Assembly: GCF_003625475.1 (NCBI RefSeq)
Contig: NZ_RAIQ01000003.1
Coordinates: forward strand, 434,001 to 498,000
DNA: 64,000 bases
Direction of reading: 5' to 3'
From: Butyrivibrio sp. X503
GTDB lineage: Bacteria; Bacillota; Clostridia; Lachnospirales; Lachnospiraceae
Positions 62,316-64,000 of this stretch are shown here, piece after piece. Each line of letters opens with the position of its first letter. The first letter of the stretch is position 1. The translations under genes were made by a program, and so were the position numbers. Under the pieces are notes generated by a model. That model saw only the letters and a list, made by a program, of their open reading frames with translations, did not search any database and was not told the DNA's origin.

Positions 62316-62818
62316 AAAACAATGCATCGGAAAATTATGTCATAAGAAAAGCCACTATAGAAGATCTTGATAATATAGCGCAGCTTGAAGCCACTTGCTT
62401 TCCTGCTGCCGAAGCTGCTTCCAAGGAATCTTTTAAGAAAAGACTTGAAAGATATCCTGACTATTTTTTCCTTTTGTTTATCTCAGGCAAATTAATCAGC
62501 ATGGTAAACGGACTCGTCACCGACACTCCGGATCTGCAGGATGAGATGTATGATGATGCAGGGCTTCACAATCCCGGCGGTGCCTGGCAGATGATATTTG
62601 GCGTTGATACCGATCCTGCCTATCAAAGACACGGCTACGCTGAAGCTACTCTTCACGCATTTATAGACAATGCAAAGAAAGAAGGCAGGAAAGGAGTTGT
62701 CCTTACCTGCAAAGATAAGCTCCTTCACTACTATGCTAAATTTGGATTTGAAAACGAAGGAATATCAAGCTCCACACACGGCGATGTAACCTGGTATCAG
62801 ATGAGACTTGTGTTCTAA
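62312..62818 (+). CDS. GNAT-family N-acetyltransferase
   Basis: 168 residues. Starts YVIRKATIEDLDNIAQLEATCFP; the acetyl-CoA-binding segment is IFGVDTDPAYQRHGYAEATLHAFIDNAKKEG (Q/RxxGxG-like RHGYA, near 110), and LTCKDKLLHYYAKFGFENEGIS is the C-terminal motif B. It probably acetylates a small molecule amine; cysteine-related substrates are possible given the cluster, but this cannot be shown. Last gene of the plus-strand cluster, followed by a terminator. Confidence 0.92.
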   Translation: MKNNASENYVIRKATIEDLDNIAQLEATCFPAAEAASKESFKKRLERYPDYFFLLFISGKLISMVNGLVTDTPDLQDEMYDDAGLHNPGGAWQMIFGVDTDPAYQRHGYAEATLHAFIDNAKKEGRKGVVLTCKDKLLHYYAKFGFENEGISSSTHGDVTWYQMRLVF

Positions 62819-62836
62819 ACAGTTTTTGATTATTAT

Positions 62837-62874
62837 GCAGTTCCCTGTGTCTTTACAACAGGTAACTGCGTATT
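62837..62874 (+). terminator. Terminator of the cysK cluster
   Basis: GCAGTT-C-CCTGT pairs with ACAGG-T-AACTGC and is followed by GTATTTTTC. It lies 18 bases after the GNAT stop codon and overlaps the last codons of the convergent nuclease-like gene. Confidence 0.85.
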
Positions 62875-63686
62875 TTTCTTTCCAAGAGTTTTGTATTTAA
62901 TGGAGAATCTTCTGATTCCATGGAAAATAAAACATTTCTTCCAACTGAAAAGCCGCATTCTTCATACATATTCATCTTTTTCAATGTCTTTTTTGCATAT
63001 GTCGAATCTGATATAAGTCCAAAGTGTTCCCAAAAAAATGTCTTCCTGTAAGGAACATTCAAAACAGCAAAATCAGGATAAAGGACATGTCCGTTCCCCA
63101 TATCCAGAGACGGTTCATAAACATAGGGTATTCGATATCTATCAAACAAATCTGCAATTATCTTTTCTGATTTAGATCGAACTTTTTCTCCCCTAGCTGT
63201 TATGTATGCTCCCTGTTCAGGAAATGTATTCTGACATTCCGGATACTTTCTCCGCCACTCTTCTATATATTGCTCATTTGTTGAAATCAGTGGGGTTATC
63301 AATTGTTTTCGAGCATCAGAAAGCTCATCGTAAGCCTTTACTATGGAACTGACATCATATAACTTGAGAAAACGATCTATGCGATTGCGTTGGATAATAA
63401 GTGCTCTATGTACGTTTTCATCATAGTCTCTTTGCATGATATCTCGAACATACCAAATATCCTTAGCTTTCACATACTTTCGCTTACCTCCCTCTTGTAT
63501 ATAATACTGGTAACCACTTCTTCGTGTTGATGTGCTTACAGTTCTTTTATCAATATTCTTTTCCTTTCTAAGCCTCTTCTCTGCAAGAGTAATGAGTTTA
63601 TTCAGCTCATTTAATTGCTTGCCAAGCTCCTCTTTGTATTCTTCTATTTTCTTGCCCTCCTTAATGTGTATTATCCCTTTCAGCAT
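62853..63686 (-). CDS. PD-(D/E)XK nuclease-like protein of unknown function
   Basis: 277 residues. The N-terminal third is helical and charged. Residues 165-277 carry a pattern seen in PD-(D/E)XK nuclease-like proteins: ARGEKVRSKSEKIIADL with E174, IPYVYEP with E191, YPDF with D205, and FFWEHFG with E220-H221, then a helix with KKTLKKMNMYEECGF. No signal or membrane segment. Neither a clear ribosome binding site nor a good promoter precedes the ATG at 63686, so the start is less sure. The 53-bp tandem repeat array lies about 50 bases upstream. I recognise the fold pattern but no named family; it may cut nucleic acid. Confidence 0.75.
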   Translation of the reverse strand: MLKGIIHIKEGKKIEEYKEELGKQLNELNKLITLAEKRLRKEKNIDKRTVSTSTRRSGYQYYIQEGGKRKYVKAKDIWYVRDIMQRDYDENVHRALIIQRNRIDRFLKLYDVSSIVKAYDELSDARKQLITPLISTNEQYIEEWRRKYPECQNTFPEQGAYITARGEKVRSKSEKIIADLFDRYRIPYVYEPSLDMGNGHVLYPDFAVLNVPYRKTFFWEHFGLISDSTYAKKTLKKMNMYEECGFSVGRNVLFSMESEDSPLNTKLLERKIRSYLL

Positions 63687-63734
63687 GTTTTATTGAATTT
63701 TCACAGTTTTGAATGTCGACGCATGTTGGACTCA
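63687..63734. other. Spacer between the nuclease-like gene and the repeats
   Basis: AT-rich and without an evident promoter or terminator. Part of a gene-free stretch of 314 bases (63687-64000) that is otherwise filled by the repeat array. Confidence 0.5.
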
Positions 63735-64000
63735 ACACGCAGATTGCTTGCCGCTCTGGACTTGCGTGTCAGCGCTTTTGTTATCCGGCACGTAGATTGC
63801 TCCCCGCTCTGGATTTGCGTGTCAACGTTTTTGTTGTCTGACACGCAGATTGCTCCCCGCTCTGGATTTGCGTGTCAACGTTTTTATTGTCTGACACGCA
63901 GATTGCTTCTCGCTCTGGACTTGCGTGTCAACGTTTCATTAATCTGACACGTAGATTGCTCCCTGCTCTGGACTTGCGTGTCAACGTTTCATTCATCCGA
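63735..64000. repeat. Array of 53-bp palindromic tandem repeats
   Basis: Five units of exactly 53 bases start at 63735, 63788, 63841, 63894 and 63947, and the array reaches the window edge. Each unit has ACACGCAGATTGCT near its start, CGCTCTGGA in the middle and TTGCGTGTCAACG later; GACACGCA and TGCGTGTC can form an 8-bp stem. Units differ at a few places: units 2 and 5 have ACGTA for ACGCA, and the last 15 bases vary. 53 is not a multiple of three and no protein repeat results. It is not a CRISPR, because there are no unique spacers. Confidence 0.95.

Noticed and set aside
63735..64000. CRISPR array
   Set aside because: The whole 53-bp unit is conserved, including the part that would be the spacer, and no cas gene is present in the window.
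62853..64000. Type III (ToxIN-like) toxin-antitoxin locus
   Set aside because: Repeat-then-gene order fits superficially, but the protein is too long, has a PD-(D/E)XK-like pattern rather than a ToxN fold, and no terminator separates repeats from gene. Kept only as an analogy.

Overview
The window looks like the chromosome of a low-to-mid GC, motile, butyrate-producing anaerobe of the Firmicutes, most likely a Lachnospiraceae member of the Butyrivibrio/Pseudobutyrivibrio type. This rests on the classical Firmicute order of ribosomal and RNA polymerase genes, consensus TTGACA/TATAAT promoters with strong AGGAGG ribosome binding sites, a ptb-buk butyrate pair, BirA-controlled bioY, YesM/AraC-type two-component genes, YtrA-type GntR regulation and a FliD-like protein. 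The genus is an inference; there is no rRNA in the window.

Layout. 1-1030: 3' part of a coiled-coil protein, cut by the window edge, with a sigma-28-like promoter. 1194-18826: translation/transcription superoperon on the minus strand, read from high to low coordinates: rpmG, secE, nusG, rplK, rplA, a CapA-like gene, rplJ, rplL, rpoB, rpoC, rpsL, rpsG, fusA, tuf. It is cut into transcription units by promoters before rpmG, the capA-like gene, rplJ (with an L10 leader), rpoB, rpsL and tuf, and by terminators after rplA, rplL and tuf. 19000-24121: bioY, birA (with a BirA operator before bioY), a lipoprotein and a large multi-pass membrane protein. 24367-25677: FliD-like protein on the plus strand. 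25813-35927: surface sugar region with glf, a CDP-dideoxyhexose gene set (rfbG, rfbH, SDR), two GT2 glycosyltransferases and a diguanylate cyclase.

36050-40155: GntR regulator, ABC-2 exporter and a large solute-binding lipoprotein. 40418-42748: propeller-like lipoprotein and a second diguanylate cyclase, plus strand. 42830-46549: secA-prfB. 46680-53589: TRAP transporter with two substrate-binding proteins and a sensor kinase/AraC regulator pair. 53743-55811: ptb-buk. 56104-62818: plus-strand cluster of cysK, an SsuABC/NMT1-like importer, a DUF4418-like protein with twin Cys/Met loops, a MacB/FtsX-type ABC pair and a GNAT acetyltransferase. 62853-64000: a nuclease-like gene whose upstream side is an array of at least five 53-bp palindromic tandem repeats running off the window.

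The best candidates for something undescribed are the cysteine-rich envelope cluster at 56104-62818 and the repeat array plus nuclease-like gene at 62853-64000. Well-supported regulatory sites are the BirA operator before bioY, the palindrome in the GntR-ABC promoter, the palindrome around the glf promoter and the L10 leader.
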